Origin: DASTDY01 sp035457345
Lineage (GTDB): Bacteria > Patescibacteriota > Saccharimonadia > Saccharimonadales > EFPC-124
DNA length: 64,000 bases
NCBI GenBank assembly: GCA_035457345.1
Contig: DATIBT010000033.1
Span: forward strand, 1-64,000
Direction: 5' to 3'
In this document: positions 32,684 through 41,919 of the stretch, piece by piece
Numbering within the stretch: the stretch's first letter is position 1
How the letters are laid out: the number at the start of each line of letters is the position of its first letter
Notes under the pieces: generated by a model
What the model was told of the DNA's origin: nothing
The model's input: only the letters and a program-made list of their open reading frames with translations
The model's database searches: none
Program-made: the position numbers and the translations under genes

Positions 32684-34012
32684 ATGCTTATGTTTATTAA
32701 GCGCCTGTGGCACGACGCCGTACAGGGTGGCATTAAAGACAATGCCAGTGGCCCTCAGCGTGAGCTTGTCTATTTTATTAATGTGTATTCGTGGCTGGCT
32801 TTCTTGTCGTTGAGTGGTTTTGGCGTTCTGCACATTATCTCCGAAGGAAATCCGCAGTTAGGAAATCTTGAACTTCTTTGCGCCGCCGTTATCGTGTTGA
32901 ATATGCTGGCACTGCGAGCCACCTACAACATTGCCATTGCTAGGTTTGGCCTCCTTGCCACTGTATTAACGGCACTCATTATTATGCTTATGACCGGGGG
33001 CATGCAGAACACTGGCATTTTTTGGCTCTATGTATTCCCTGTCCTTGCATTCTTTTTGGCCGGGCGCCAAGGGGGTATTGCGTGGATGGCTGTGCTGTAC
33101 GCAGCCATTTTCTTATTGTTCGCGCTTGAGAGGTACGAGTGGGTGGACATTCCGTATGCCCCTATTGTCTTGCGTCAGGCACTGATAAGCCTATTTGTGG
33201 TAACGATTGGCGTAGCCGTATATCAGCGCTCGCGCGATAAATATCAGAAAGAGGAGCAGGAAATTGATCAAGCTAAGAGCCAATTTGTGACGCTGGCTTC
33301 GCACCAGCTCCGGACGCCCATTGCTGCGGTGAACTGGTTTGCAGAAATGCTCCTGAATGGCGATGCTGGCAAGCTCAACAAAGAGCAGCACGATTACACG
33401 CGGCAGCTATACGCCAGCAACCGCCGGTTGTCTGGCATGGTAGATGTTATGCTACTTGTTTCCAGCCTGGAGCTCAATGAGTTGCGTATTCGTTTGGAAC
33501 CTACGGATATGGCGGCGTTGAGCCATCGGTCGTTAGAAGCGCAAATCCAAAAAGAGGGTAAGCACGACCTTCATATTGAAGAGCGGTATGAAGATGGCTT
33601 GCCACGCATACGCGTAGACGCGCATGTCATGGGTATTATTATGCAGAATCTATTCTCGAACGCCCTTAAATATACTCCCAAAGGAGGCGCCGTAACAGTA
33701 ACGATCAAGCGCAGCCCAGAGAAATTGACGATTGGCAGCAAGGGAAGCATAGAGATTGCGATAACAGATACAGGATACGGCATTCCTACCTCACAACGGG
33801 ACAAAGTGTTTGGCAAACTCTTCCGGGCAGATAATATAAAAATCAAAGACACTGACGGCACTGGCTTGGGGCTATATAGTGTGCGTGCCCTTTTATCGCA
33901 GGTGGGCGGCCGCATATGGTTTGAGTCCCAGGAAGACAAGGGCACGACGTTTTTTGTCCTTTTGCCTATTGAGGGTATGAAAAAACAACATGATTCCGAG
34001 GGAAAAAGGTGA
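32684..34012 (+). CDS. Membrane sensor histidine kinase with multi-helix N-terminus
   Basis: 442 residues from the ATG 9 nt after TACAAT (32669-32674); the open frame extends far upstream only because it is a shadow of the GC-rich gene. About six membrane helices (30-185) are followed by HisKA (TLASHQLRTPIAAVNWF, phospho-His in SHQLRTP) and HATPase_c with N box NLFSNALKY, G1 DTGYGIP and G2 GTGLGLY. The N-terminus lacks a periplasmic loop, suggesting membrane- or light-type sensing. Its stop overlaps the next kinase gene. Confidence 0.9.
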   Translation: MLMFIKRLWHDAVQGGIKDNASGPQRELVYFINVYSWLAFLSLSGFGVLHIISEGNPQLGNLELLCAAVIVLNMLALRATYNIAIARFGLLATVLTALIIMLMTGGMQNTGIFWLYVFPVLAFFLAGRQGGIAWMAVLYAAIFLLFALERYEWVDIPYAPIVLRQALISLFVVTIGVAVYQRSRDKYQKEEQEIDQAKSQFVTLASHQLRTPIAAVNWFAEMLLNGDAGKLNKEQHDYTRQLYASNRRLSGMVDVMLLVSSLELNELRIRLEPTDMAALSHRSLEAQIQKEGKHDLHIEERYEDGLPRIRVDAHVMGIIMQNLFSNALKYTPKGGAVTVTIKRSPEKLTIGSKGSIEIAITDTGYGIPTSQRDKVFGKLFRADNIKIKDTDGTGLGLYSVRALLSQVGGRIWFESQEDKGTTFFVLLPIEGMKKQHDSEGKR

Positions 34013-35913
34013 TGCATAAAGGTCTTTCATTACGGGTAAAACTTAGCTTGGCGTTTCTGTCGCTGGCCGTGCTAGTAGGCGCGGTGGGTGCGTTGCAAAT
34101 TCAAACGCTCGAGCGCATAAGGACATTATTTGAAGACGTTATCACTGTTGATATTGGACGGCTAAACAAGATGCAGCTGGCTCACCAACACCTATTAGAG
34201 ATGGAAGAAGAGCTTCTTCAGCATCAAATCGAAGGCACGGTGCCAGAGCACGGTGACGAAAAAGACGGTATTACCCACCAGGCCGAGGCAATCAAGAAAG
34301 AAATTAAAGAATATGCAGATTCCCCCCGGAATGGTGCGCCACTTGCACTAGATGTGGCGGCTACGAACGACACTATTGATAGGCTTGCCGCGCTTGCTCT
34401 CAGTTCAATTACGGCGACACACCATAACAACAAGGCACAAGCGCTCGCGGCCTTTGGTGAGTTCACTACGCTCCAAAGTCAGCTAGAAGGCGACATGGGA
34501 CGAATCATTGCATCCGAGCGCGAGAGCATCTTAGGCGGCAGTGAGGAAGTAGTGGCAAGGATAAATGGGTTGGTCGCGACCGACATGCCCGTTGTGGGAC
34601 TCATTATTGCGATAGCCGTGATCCTGGGGCTGTTGGTTGCCTCGCGTCTGACCAAGGCGCTCGCATTAGTCAGAAGAGGCGCTCAAGACCTCGCCAATGG
34701 CAACTTGGCTAAGCGTGTCGAGGTGCGGTCCGGCGACGAGATCGGACAACTAGCCATGGCGTTCAACCAAATGGCTGATCGTTTGAGCGATTCATACAGT
34801 CGCATCGCCCTGGAGGGTAAACGGGATGAAACTATTCTAGAGAGTTTAGGCGAAGGGCTTATTGCTCTCGATACTGACGCCCAGGTGGTGCTTATCAACT
34901 CTAAAGCGCTAGAGTTATTTGAGCTTTCAAGTCGCAACGGGGTTGTTGGCAAGAAGATTGCGAGCGCTGTGACCATCTATGGTGAGCACGATGTTGTCTT
35001 GGAGCCCGAACAACACCCCGCCTTTGCTGTCCTGCAAACAGCTAAGCAGATTAACGAAAGCTACAGTTTTGTCCGTAAAGACGGGAAGAAAATTCTCATT
35101 AATATTATCGCCAGCCCGGTCCTGCTGGACGGAAAAGTTACCGGCGCAATTTTTGTTATCCGTGACGTCACCAAAGAGAAAGAGGTGGACCGCATGAAGA
35201 CCGAGTTTATCTCGCTCGCCTCCCACCAATTACGCACTCCCTTATCTGCCATTAAGTGGTTTACTGAGATGCTGGTGTCTGGCGATGCTGGAAAGCTTAA
35301 TGCGGAGCAGTTGGATTTCGCTAAGAATGTAGCTGATTCTACAGAGCGCATGATTGAACTCGTTAATTCGTTGCTTAATATCTCCCGTATTGAATCAGGA
35401 CGCATTATTGTGGATCCTAAGCCAACCGACCTAAACGTTTTGGTGGGCGGCATTGTGAATGATCTTAAGGCTAAGACCGCTGAGCGGGAGCAGACACTCG
35501 TAGTCAGCATTCATAAGGATCTGCCTAAGATTAACCTTGACCCGCGATTAATCGGGCAGGTGTACATGAACTTTTTAACCAACGCCATAAAATACACGCC
35601 AAAGGGTGGTGAAATTACGGTGTTTGTCTCGCGCAAAGATGATGAGCTGGTGTCGCAGATATCTGACAACGGCTACGGTATCCCTAAGGCGCAGCAGGAT
35701 AAATTATTCCAGAAGTTCTTTAGGGCCGACAATGTGTCGAAGGTGGAAACGGATGGCACCGGCCTTGGCTTGTACTTGGTGAAAGCAATTATTGAATCGT
35801 CGGGCGGGCGTGTGTGGTTTAAGAGCGAAGAAAATAAAGGCACAACTTTTTGGTTTAGCTTGCCTATGAGCGGTATGAAAGCAAAGGAAGGGGAGGTTAC
35901 GCTAGATGTCTAG
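34012..35913 (+). CDS. Sensor histidine kinase with HAMP and PAS domains
   Basis: 633 residues (ATG at 34012; a GTG sits one codon earlier). Membrane helix (about 10-30), helical extracytoplasmic sensor (about 31-185), second membrane helix (about 190-212), HAMP (to about 265), PAS with LGEGLIALDTDAQVVLINS (about 275-385), HisKA (SLASHQLRTPLSAIKWF) and HATPase_c (DNGYGIP, GTGLGLY). The HisKA sequence is closely related to that of the preceding kinase (GDAGKLN in both), so they may be paralogues. First part of the sensory operon. Confidence 0.92.
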   Translation: MHKGLSLRVKLSLAFLSLAVLVGAVGALQIQTLERIRTLFEDVITVDIGRLNKMQLAHQHLLEMEEELLQHQIEGTVPEHGDEKDGITHQAEAIKKEIKEYADSPRNGAPLALDVAATNDTIDRLAALALSSITATHHNNKAQALAAFGEFTTLQSQLEGDMGRIIASERESILGGSEEVVARINGLVATDMPVVGLIIAIAVILGLLVASRLTKALALVRRGAQDLANGNLAKRVEVRSGDEIGQLAMAFNQMADRLSDSYSRIALEGKRDETILESLGEGLIALDTDAQVVLINSKALELFELSSRNGVVGKKIASAVTIYGEHDVVLEPEQHPAFAVLQTAKQINESYSFVRKDGKKILINIIASPVLLDGKVTGAIFVIRDVTKEKEVDRMKTEFISLASHQLRTPLSAIKWFTEMLVSGDAGKLNAEQLDFAKNVADSTERMIELVNSLLNISRIESGRIIVDPKPTDLNVLVGGIVNDLKAKTAEREQTLVVSIHKDLPKINLDPRLIGQVYMNFLTNAIKYTPKGGEITVFVSRKDDELVSQISDNGYGIPKAQQDKLFQKFFRADNVSKVETDGTGLGLYLVKAIIESSGGRVWFKSEENKGTTFWFSLPMSGMKAKEGEVTLDV

Positions 35914-35925
35914 GAGAATATCACA

Positions 35926-36687
35926 ATGAAACGGGCACGCTCGTTAGTACTATTTATACTACTGTTCAGCCTTATCTTGCCGGGGCTTATGTGGTTTATG
36001 CCAGCCCCAGAAGTAAGCCGGTTTGGCCCCGATGGTTTTAAATTCCAGGCGGCTATAACAATGCTGCTTGCCTGGCTTCATGTAGGAGCGGCAATTTTGT
36101 TTGTGGCTGGGCTGGATGGATTTAAGGCAACGCTCAAGCGGGCGTACTTTGCTATATGTTTGGGATTGGTTGTAACGGCCGTTGCGGTTGCGCAGTTGCC
36201 ATTGATCGCCATATTCAATTTATGGAATTCACCGTGGGCACTTAAAGGAGGCTTAACGCTGCCGATGATCGGTACGTTGTTGATATATGCTGGTGTTTAC
36301 ACGTTTGCAAGGGCGCTACAAATACGGCACGTGCCTACCTCGCCTTGGGTGGTGGTGCCGCTGTTTGTTGTAGCGGCAGGGGCGGTTGGCCTGGCCATGG
36401 ACCCCTCTTTCGATCTCACTACTGCCGGCTACATAACAGGTCTTATACTGGGCACAGCAATAGTGTGGCTTACCTTCCGCATTAAGCAGACGGCTGGGCC
36501 AGCCTACACAAATGCTCTTGCATGGTTTATGCTTCCGCCCCTGTTGAATACGTGCGGCGTGGGGCTGCTTATTATCTGGGCTCTAGCCAGAGAAGAGGCG
36601 CCTTGGTACGCAGCCATTCCTTTTGCATTTGTGGGCGCCTTGTATGTGAAGGCAGGGTACGCATTTAATAAGATTAAGGAGTATTAG
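35926..36687 (+). CDS. Seven-helix membrane protein, paralogue of 37040
   Basis: 253 residues with about seven hydrophobic helices and short loops. It shares with the 37040 product the motifs DGFKATLKRAY, LLIYAGVYTFARALQ, YTNALAWF and the C-terminal LYVKAGYAF, at matching positions. No known receptor signature. Its place between kinases and response regulators suggests a signal-input or accessory membrane partner, by context only. Confidence 0.7.
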   Translation: MKRARSLVLFILLFSLILPGLMWFMPAPEVSRFGPDGFKFQAAITMLLAWLHVGAAILFVAGLDGFKATLKRAYFAICLGLVVTAVAVAQLPLIAIFNLWNSPWALKGGLTLPMIGTLLIYAGVYTFARALQIRHVPTSPWVVVPLFVVAAGAVGLAMDPSFDLTTAGYITGLILGTAIVWLTFRIKQTAGPAYTNALAWFMLPPLLNTCGVGLLIIWALAREEAPWYAAIPFAFVGALYVKAGYAFNKIKEY

Positions 36688-36689
36688 GC

Positions 36690-37043
36690 ATGTCGTGGCT
36701 ATCATCGTTCTTTGGCACCTCAGAAACTCGCCCCTCGACAAGTCCAGAAGGGGCGACGGCGGTAGATGTCATTACCTACCTTGCTTCGTTGGCTTCTAAC
36801 CCTCGCGAGATTGACCCTATTCTAGACCGGCTTCGTGAAGTCACTGTCCGGCAAGGAAAAAATACCACATTAACAGAGGCTGATCAGGCCGCGCTGGCTG
36901 AAGTATTTCAGCAGCTCTTGCGCTATTTGGTAGAGCGGGAGCCGCTGCGTGCTTTTACTCGCGAGGAAATTTTAGCGAAGGTCCATGGGCAATTTAAACC
37001 TGCCCCAACCGAAACTGTATTTTGGGGAAAGGCGGGGTTATGA
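36690..37043 (+). CDS. Small cytoplasmic helical protein between the 7TM genes
   Basis: 117 residues, mainly helical, with no membrane helix and a central VDVITYLASLASNPREIDPILDRLREV segment. It starts 2 nt after the first 7TM gene and its stop overlaps the ATG of the second (ATGA), so it is translated in step with both. Family not recognised; a soluble partner of the 7TM proteins or kinases is a guess from the coupling. Confidence 0.65.
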   Translation: MSWLSSFFGTSETRPSTSPEGATAVDVITYLASLASNPREIDPILDRLREVTVRQGKNTTLTEADQAALAEVFQQLLRYLVEREPLRAFTREEILAKVHGQFKPAPTETVFWGKAGL

Positions 37044-37840
37044 AAAGAATCGACCGATTATTATGGGCAATGGTAGCGATAGTGTTCGGGCTGTCATTGC
37101 TATCCCTGCTCATTCCTCAACCGTCAAGCAGCGTTGTAGACGTGCTTGCGTTCCACTTTGATTTGGCGCTGATACTCTTTGGCGCTGGCCTTTTTGTCCC
37201 GGCAGTTGTGCTGTTTGTGCGTGGCCTGCGCGGTTTTAAGCCAACGTTTAAAGTGGCTTATTTGTTACTGTGCGCCGGCGTGTTATGTATTGGGCTGGGC
37301 GTAGTGATTTTGCCGCTGATAACTATTTTTGATCCTACCGAATCGTGGCGCAACAACCCCATAGTGGTAGTACTGCCCTTTATTGTCTCGGGCGCCTTGA
37401 TTTATGCCGGCATGCTTTTATATGCTCGGCTTTTACAGGTGGCCAGTATTTGGTCTAAGCCGTGGTTTGTGCTGGCATTCATTCTGGGTGGCCTGGCCAT
37501 TACCATTTTTTTGCCGCACGCAGACGTACCGGATGAAACCGCACTCGATGTATTAAATGCCATGGTAATGTGGGTAGGACTCTTTATTTTTGCGGCAGCC
37601 ATGCTCATTATGGCTATTAAGCGCCAAACAAGTAGCATTTATACGAATAGTCTGGCTTGGCTGTTTTTTGCCTTAATAAGCAGTGTGCTTACGCCAGTGC
37701 TAACCGTGTTGTTTGGGCTGTTTGCATACGATGCATGGCTCAGCGATGCATTAGTGGATTTTTGTGTATTTATTTCGGGAGTGCTATATATGCGTTCTGG
37801 CTATGCATTCGTGCAGATTACGGCCCCAGATATTAACTAA
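37040..37840 (+). CDS. Seven-helix membrane protein, paralogue of 35926
   Basis: 266 residues with about seven membrane helices. Shared motifs with the 35926 product (RGFKPTFKVAY, ALIYAGMLLYARLLQ, YTNSLAWLF, LYMRSGYAF) show duplication. ATG at 37040 overlaps the previous stop. Followed by two receiver-domain genes. Confidence 0.7.
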   Translation: MKRIDRLLWAMVAIVFGLSLLSLLIPQPSSSVVDVLAFHFDLALILFGAGLFVPAVVLFVRGLRGFKPTFKVAYLLLCAGVLCIGLGVVILPLITIFDPTESWRNNPIVVVLPFIVSGALIYAGMLLYARLLQVASIWSKPWFVLAFILGGLAITIFLPHADVPDETALDVLNAMVMWVGLFIFAAAMLIMAIKRQTSSIYTNSLAWLFFALISSVLTPVLTVLFGLFAYDAWLSDALVDFCVFISGVLYMRSGYAFVQITAPDIN

Positions 37841-37859
37841 GTTATGCTAAAGTAAAGGT

Positions 37860-38273
37860 ATGTCGAGAGAAAACCCAACCATTATGGTGGTGGAAGATGA
37901 GACTCTTCTGCTGCAAGCAATTACTAAAAAACTCAAATTATCCGGGCTTGACGTTGTCTCGTGCGCCAGTGGGCAGCAAGCGGTTGACTACCTGAGTAAC
38001 CTTGATGAACTCCCCGATGCCGTCTGGCTCGATTATTACCTGAAGGATATGAACGGGCTGGCATTCATGCAGACCCTCAAAGAGAATGCTAAATGGTCAG
38101 ATATTCCAGTGATTGTGGTTAGCAACTCGGCTAGTCCGGAGAAGGTGCATAACATGCTGGGATTGGGCGCAAAGAAGTACATACTAAAGGCTGAATATCG
38201 TTTAGATGAAATTATCGAAATGATCCGCGACTTTATTAGGGACGGTAGCGACAGCAAGGAGGCAAAGAAGTAA
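37860..38273 (+). CDS. Stand-alone response-regulator receiver protein 1
   Basis: 137 residues comprising one CheY-like receiver domain and a short charged tail. Acidic pocket in VVEDETLL, phosphoacceptor Asp in AVWLDYYLKDMNG, Thr/Ser site VIVVSNS and Lys in KKYILKAEY. No output domain, so it acts through protein contacts, possibly with the PilB ATPase or pilus platform encoded just downstream. Overlaps the next receiver gene by 1 nt. Confidence 0.88.
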   Translation: MSRENPTIMVVEDETLLLQAITKKLKLSGLDVVSCASGQQAVDYLSNLDELPDAVWLDYYLKDMNGLAFMQTLKENAKWSDIPVIVVSNSASPEKVHNMLGLGAKKYILKAEYRLDEIIEMIRDFIRDGSDSKEAKK

Positions 38274-38644
38274 TGGGCAAGGTATTGGTTATTGAGGATG
38301 ACAAGTTTTTGGCAAGCGCGTACCGCGCCAAATTGACCAAGAGCGGGTTTGAAGTACAACTGGCTGGAGACGGCGAAGAAGGAATACAAATGCTTGGCAG
38401 CTTCACGCCTGATATTATTTTGCTCGACCTTGTCATGCCTCGTAAGGACGGCTTTGCCACCCTCCCCGAAATCCGTAAGATTTTGAAAGATGTGCCGGTA
38501 ATTGTTACGTCTAATCTAGGGCAAAAAGAAGACCTCGATAAAGCCATGGCGCTTGGTGCTACTGACTACCTTATTAAGAGTGATCTTTCCATGGTTGCAT
38601 TGATCAACAAAATAAACGACACCATAAAGCCCAGCTCTAGTTAA
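38273..38644 (+). CDS. Stand-alone response-regulator receiver protein 2
   Basis: 123 residues, a single receiver domain: VIEDDKFL, phosphoacceptor in IILLDLVMPRKDG, VIVTSNLG and DYLIKSDLS. No output domain. It lies 21 nt before the second pilB gene, so this pair probably carries the signal from the two kinases to the pilus motor. Confidence 0.9.
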   Translation: MGKVLVIEDDKFLASAYRAKLTKSGFEVQLAGDGEEGIQMLGSFTPDIILLDLVMPRKDGFATLPEIRKILKDVPVIVTSNLGQKEDLDKAMALGATDYLIKSDLSMVALINKINDTIKPSSS

Positions 38645-38665
38645 GCTGGATAGGGAATACGCGGC

Positions 38666-40387
38666 ATGGTGGGCACCTACGCTGGTATAGATGACAAAAA
38701 GCTATACGATATTCTGAGCGAGCTTAATTATGTGCCCGAGGAAGAGCTCAAGCGAGCCCAGGCAATTGCAAGCGCTGAGAGTATCTCTTTATACGATGCC
38801 CTGCTAAAAAGTGACATTATATCCGACGAAAACCTAGGCAAGCTCATTGCCTATTCTTTGCAGTTACCGTTTACGTCGTTAGCACAAGCAAGCATTCCAG
38901 AAGACATACTTCACATTACCCCTCAGGCGGTGGCTGCGCAGTTTCATGTGCTCACATATGGCATGGACGAAGAGAAGGGTTTAAAGATTGCCGCCTCAAA
39001 CCATTTGCAGACAGATGTATTTGACATGCTGGCTAAGAAAGCTGGCGTTAAGAACTACCGTGTCTTTTTTGCTACTGACCGAGATATACAAGACGCCCTT
39101 CGATTGTACAAAAAAGAGTTAGGCCTGGCGTTTGAAAGTCTGCTTGCTTCTAAGACGGGGGACGTCCAGGTTGAAGTGCCGGTTGCGAAGATTGTGGATA
39201 CGGTCATTGACTATGCTTATATTAACAAAGCTTCCGACGTGCATATTGAACCAACGCGCGGTGTGACCTTGGTGCGTTTTAGGATAGACGGTATTTTGCA
39301 TGACATGGTGCGTCTCCCTCATGCCACACATGGTCAGCTGGTAGCCCGTATTAAGGTGTTGGCACGCCTCCGTACAGATGAGCACTTTAGTGCCCAGGAT
39401 GGCCGCATGCGAATGAGCGTGGAGCAAGAAGACCTCGACGTCCGCGTATCGATTGTGCCCACAGTAACGGGCGAGAAGGTGGTGCTTAGGTTGCTTTCCA
39501 GCCACAACAGGCAGTTTAGCTTAACGGATTTAGGCATGGGCGAAGCCGATCTTAAAAAGATCCGCGCCGGATTTATGCGTCCATTTGGCATGGTTATGTC
39601 TACCGGGCCAACAGGATCGGGTAAGACCACCAGTATGTACGCTATCTTAAAGATCTTAAACACGCGCGAAAAAAATATTGCCACCATTGAAGATCCAGTT
39701 GAATACGAAATTGACGGTATTAACCAGATTCAGGCAAACCCCAAAACCAATCTGACATTTGCGAACGGCTTACGGTCGCTGCTTCGCCAAGACCCTGACA
39801 TTATGTACGTTGGTGAAATCCGCGACGAAGAGACCGCCGACATTGCCATTAATTCTGCCATGACCGGCCACCTCGTGCTATCTACCCTCCACACAAACAA
39901 TGCAGCCACGACGCTGCCACGGTTGATGGACATGAAGATTGAGCCGTTCTTGGTCGCAAGCACGGTGAACGTTATTATTGGCCAGCGTTTGGTGCGCAAA
40001 ATCTGCGATCGCTGCCGGGTGAGTTTTGAGCTTAAAAAGACAGAGCATGGCTGGCACGGTGAAGAAGAGGCAACGGCAACGCAGCTCTCCCACATAGACC
40101 CTAAGCAACTGTCCCGGCACTTTGGCGACGGGTCGAGTGTGCGATTGTATAAAGGCAAGGGGTGTAATGTGTGCCACGAAACAGGCTACCGGGGCCGCGT
40201 GGGAATCTTTGAAGTGCTAGAGGTGTCGCCAAAAATTGAGGCGCTTATTACCCAAAAGGCAGATGCCGATGCCATCTTACAGCAAGCAATAAGCGAAGGT
40301 ATGACGACCATGATGGACGACGGCTTAGATAAGGTGCAACAAGGCATTACGACCGTCGGTGAGATAATGAGGGCGACCCGGGCATGA
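38666..40387 (+). CDS. pilB: Type IV pilus/T2S assembly ATPase PilB (cluster 2)
   Basis: 573 residues: N-terminal MshEN-like domain (about 5-145), then the hexameric secretion ATPase with Walker A GPTGSGKTTS, Asp box ATIEDPVEY, Walker B YVGEIRDEET and His box GHLVLSTLHTN. The zinc tetracysteine is CDRC...CNVC. It is a second extension ATPase distinct from that at 19806. Overlaps pilC2 by 4 nt. Confidence 0.94.
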   Translation: MVGTYAGIDDKKLYDILSELNYVPEEELKRAQAIASAESISLYDALLKSDIISDENLGKLIAYSLQLPFTSLAQASIPEDILHITPQAVAAQFHVLTYGMDEEKGLKIAASNHLQTDVFDMLAKKAGVKNYRVFFATDRDIQDALRLYKKELGLAFESLLASKTGDVQVEVPVAKIVDTVIDYAYINKASDVHIEPTRGVTLVRFRIDGILHDMVRLPHATHGQLVARIKVLARLRTDEHFSAQDGRMRMSVEQEDLDVRVSIVPTVTGEKVVLRLLSSHNRQFSLTDLGMGEADLKKIRAGFMRPFGMVMSTGPTGSGKTTSMYAILKILNTREKNIATIEDPVEYEIDGINQIQANPKTNLTFANGLRSLLRQDPDIMYVGEIRDEETADIAINSAMTGHLVLSTLHTNNAATTLPRLMDMKIEPFLVASTVNVIIGQRLVRKICDRCRVSFELKKTEHGWHGEEEATATQLSHIDPKQLSRHFGDGSSVRLYKGKGCNVCHETGYRGRVGIFEVLEVSPKIEALITQKADADAILQQAISEGMTTMMDDGLDKVQQGITTVGEIMRATRA

Positions 40388-41424
40388 GCATGAGGCTCTC
40401 GCGCAAAGAGAAATTGGCCGTTATATCCAGCCTTGCTACCATGCTTAATTCGGGCATCTCCATTCTGGAAGCCGTCGACACTCTGTTAGAGGACAATAAG
40501 GGGAGCTCACGTCGTCTCTTGTTACTATTCAGAGAGGCATTGAACGACGGCCACATGCTATCGACTGCCATGGAAAAAGCGACTGGCGTATTTGACCCGG
40601 TAGACATAAACCTCATACGTGCCGCCGAAGAAGCGGGCACGCTCGACGAGGCACTGCACGATCTCACGCAGACCATTAAAAAAGACATGGCGTTTAGCGA
40701 CAAAATTCGCGGCAGCCTTTTGTATCCAGTCTTTATTATGGTCATTTTTTTTGGTGTGTTGATTATGATATTGACCTTTGTGGTGCCCCGCATGTCAAAG
40801 GTCTTCTCTAGCCTCAGGGTTGACCTGCCTGCGCCGACTAAGTTTCTGATTGAGCTGTCCAATTTTATCTTAGCGAATTGGATATATCTGGTGGTTGTGG
40901 CGGTGGTGGCCGCGGTATTGTTGGTGCTATTTTATAAAACACAGAAGAAGCTGCTTTTTAACGCGCTGTCGCGTTTGCCACTATTTAACACATTGGCACA
41001 GCATATTGATTTCACCCGGTTCACTCGCAGTATGGCATTACTGCTGCGGGCGGGCGTGCCGGTCGCAGAGGCGCTCGATTTATCCCAAAAAGTTGTCATA
41101 CGGCACGACGTAAGTCACGCCATTGCCCGTATGAAACAAGGGGTGAACACTGGCCACCCTATGTCCGAGGGGCTGAAGGCATCGCATATTGCACCCTCGA
41201 TCATGGTGCACATTTTACAGACCGCCGAACACAGTGGCACACTCGAAAAGACCATGCAGGAGCTTTCCGAGTATTTTGAAACTCAAGTGGCGCGCCGCTT
41301 AAAGGCAATCACTACGCTTATAGAACCGGTGCTGATTGTAGTGATTGGTGTGTTGGTGGGCGGCATGATGATGGCGGTAATTGCACCAATCTATAACATC
41401 ATAAGCCAAATTGGCTCGAGGTAG
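40384..41424 (+). CDS. pilC: Type IV pilus platform protein PilC (cluster 2)
   Basis: 346 residues, shorter than the 406-residue copy of cluster 1 mainly because the N-terminal cytoplasmic extension is missing. Two GspF domains (ISSLATMLNSGISILEAVDTL and FTRSMALLLRAGVPVAEALDL) and three membrane helices. It is the partner of the PilB encoded immediately upstream. Confidence 0.93.
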   Translation: MSMRLSRKEKLAVISSLATMLNSGISILEAVDTLLEDNKGSSRRLLLLFREALNDGHMLSTAMEKATGVFDPVDINLIRAAEEAGTLDEALHDLTQTIKKDMAFSDKIRGSLLYPVFIMVIFFGVLIMILTFVVPRMSKVFSSLRVDLPAPTKFLIELSNFILANWIYLVVVAVVAAVLLVLFYKTQKKLLFNALSRLPLFNTLAQHIDFTRFTRSMALLLRAGVPVAEALDLSQKVVIRHDVSHAIARMKQGVNTGHPMSEGLKASHIAPSIMVHILQTAEHSGTLEKTMQELSEYFETQVARRLKAITTLIEPVLIVVIGVLVGGMMMAVIAPIYNIISQIGSR

Positions 41425-41429
41425 TGGCT

Positions 41430-41918
41430 ATGCATGTGCCACGCTCCAGCGCCAGGCAGCCAGGGTTTACGCTCGTTGAGCTTTTGCTTGTTATGGGGCT
41501 GGTGGCGGTCCTTGCCGGAATAACATCGGTTAACCTGTTCAGCCCGCAAACCAAAGCCAACATAAACAGCCTAACAGACCGGCTTGCCGCAGATATTAAG
41601 AGCCAACAAATCAAGGCCATGTCTGGTGACAGTATGAGCGCCAGCGCGGCACAGGAGCACGGCGTGTATATCCAAACTGGCACCTACACTCTATTTAAAG
41701 GGACAGCTTATAGTGGTGCAGATACCGATAATATCCCCATTGCCAGCGAAGGCGGCGTCACGCTCAGCACTACCTTTCCGTCTACACAGGTGGTATTCGA
41801 CAAGGGCAGCGGCGAAGTCATTGGCTTCACGAACGGCTCAAATACTATTACACTCAGCGGTTCGGGGGAAACAAAAACAATAACCATTAACCGTTACGGG
41901 GCGGTGACGGTCAACTGA
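41430..41918 (+). CDS. Minor prepilin (GspH-like)
   Basis: 162 residues from the ATG (a GTG at 41424 overlapping the pilC stop is the alternative start). Prepilin signal SARQPG, then FTLVELLLVMGLV with Glu at +5, followed by a GspH-like beta domain. It leads the prepilin block of cluster 2. Confidence 0.82.
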   Translation: MHVPRSSARQPGFTLVELLLVMGLVAVLAGITSVNLFSPQTKANINSLTDRLAADIKSQQIKAMSGDSMSASAAQEHGVYIQTGTYTLFKGTAYSGADTDNIPIASEGGVTLSTTFPSTQVVFDKGSGEVIGFTNGSNTITLSGSGETKTITINRYGAVTVN

Positions 41919-41919
41919 T

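Noticed and set aside
31952..34012. A single 686-codon frame joining the GC-rich gene region with the histidine kinase
   Set aside because: The first 240 codons are the +1 shadow of the GC-rich gene at 32004 (Arg/His-rich, no sensible fold). The kinase has its own TACAAT box and ATG at 32684.
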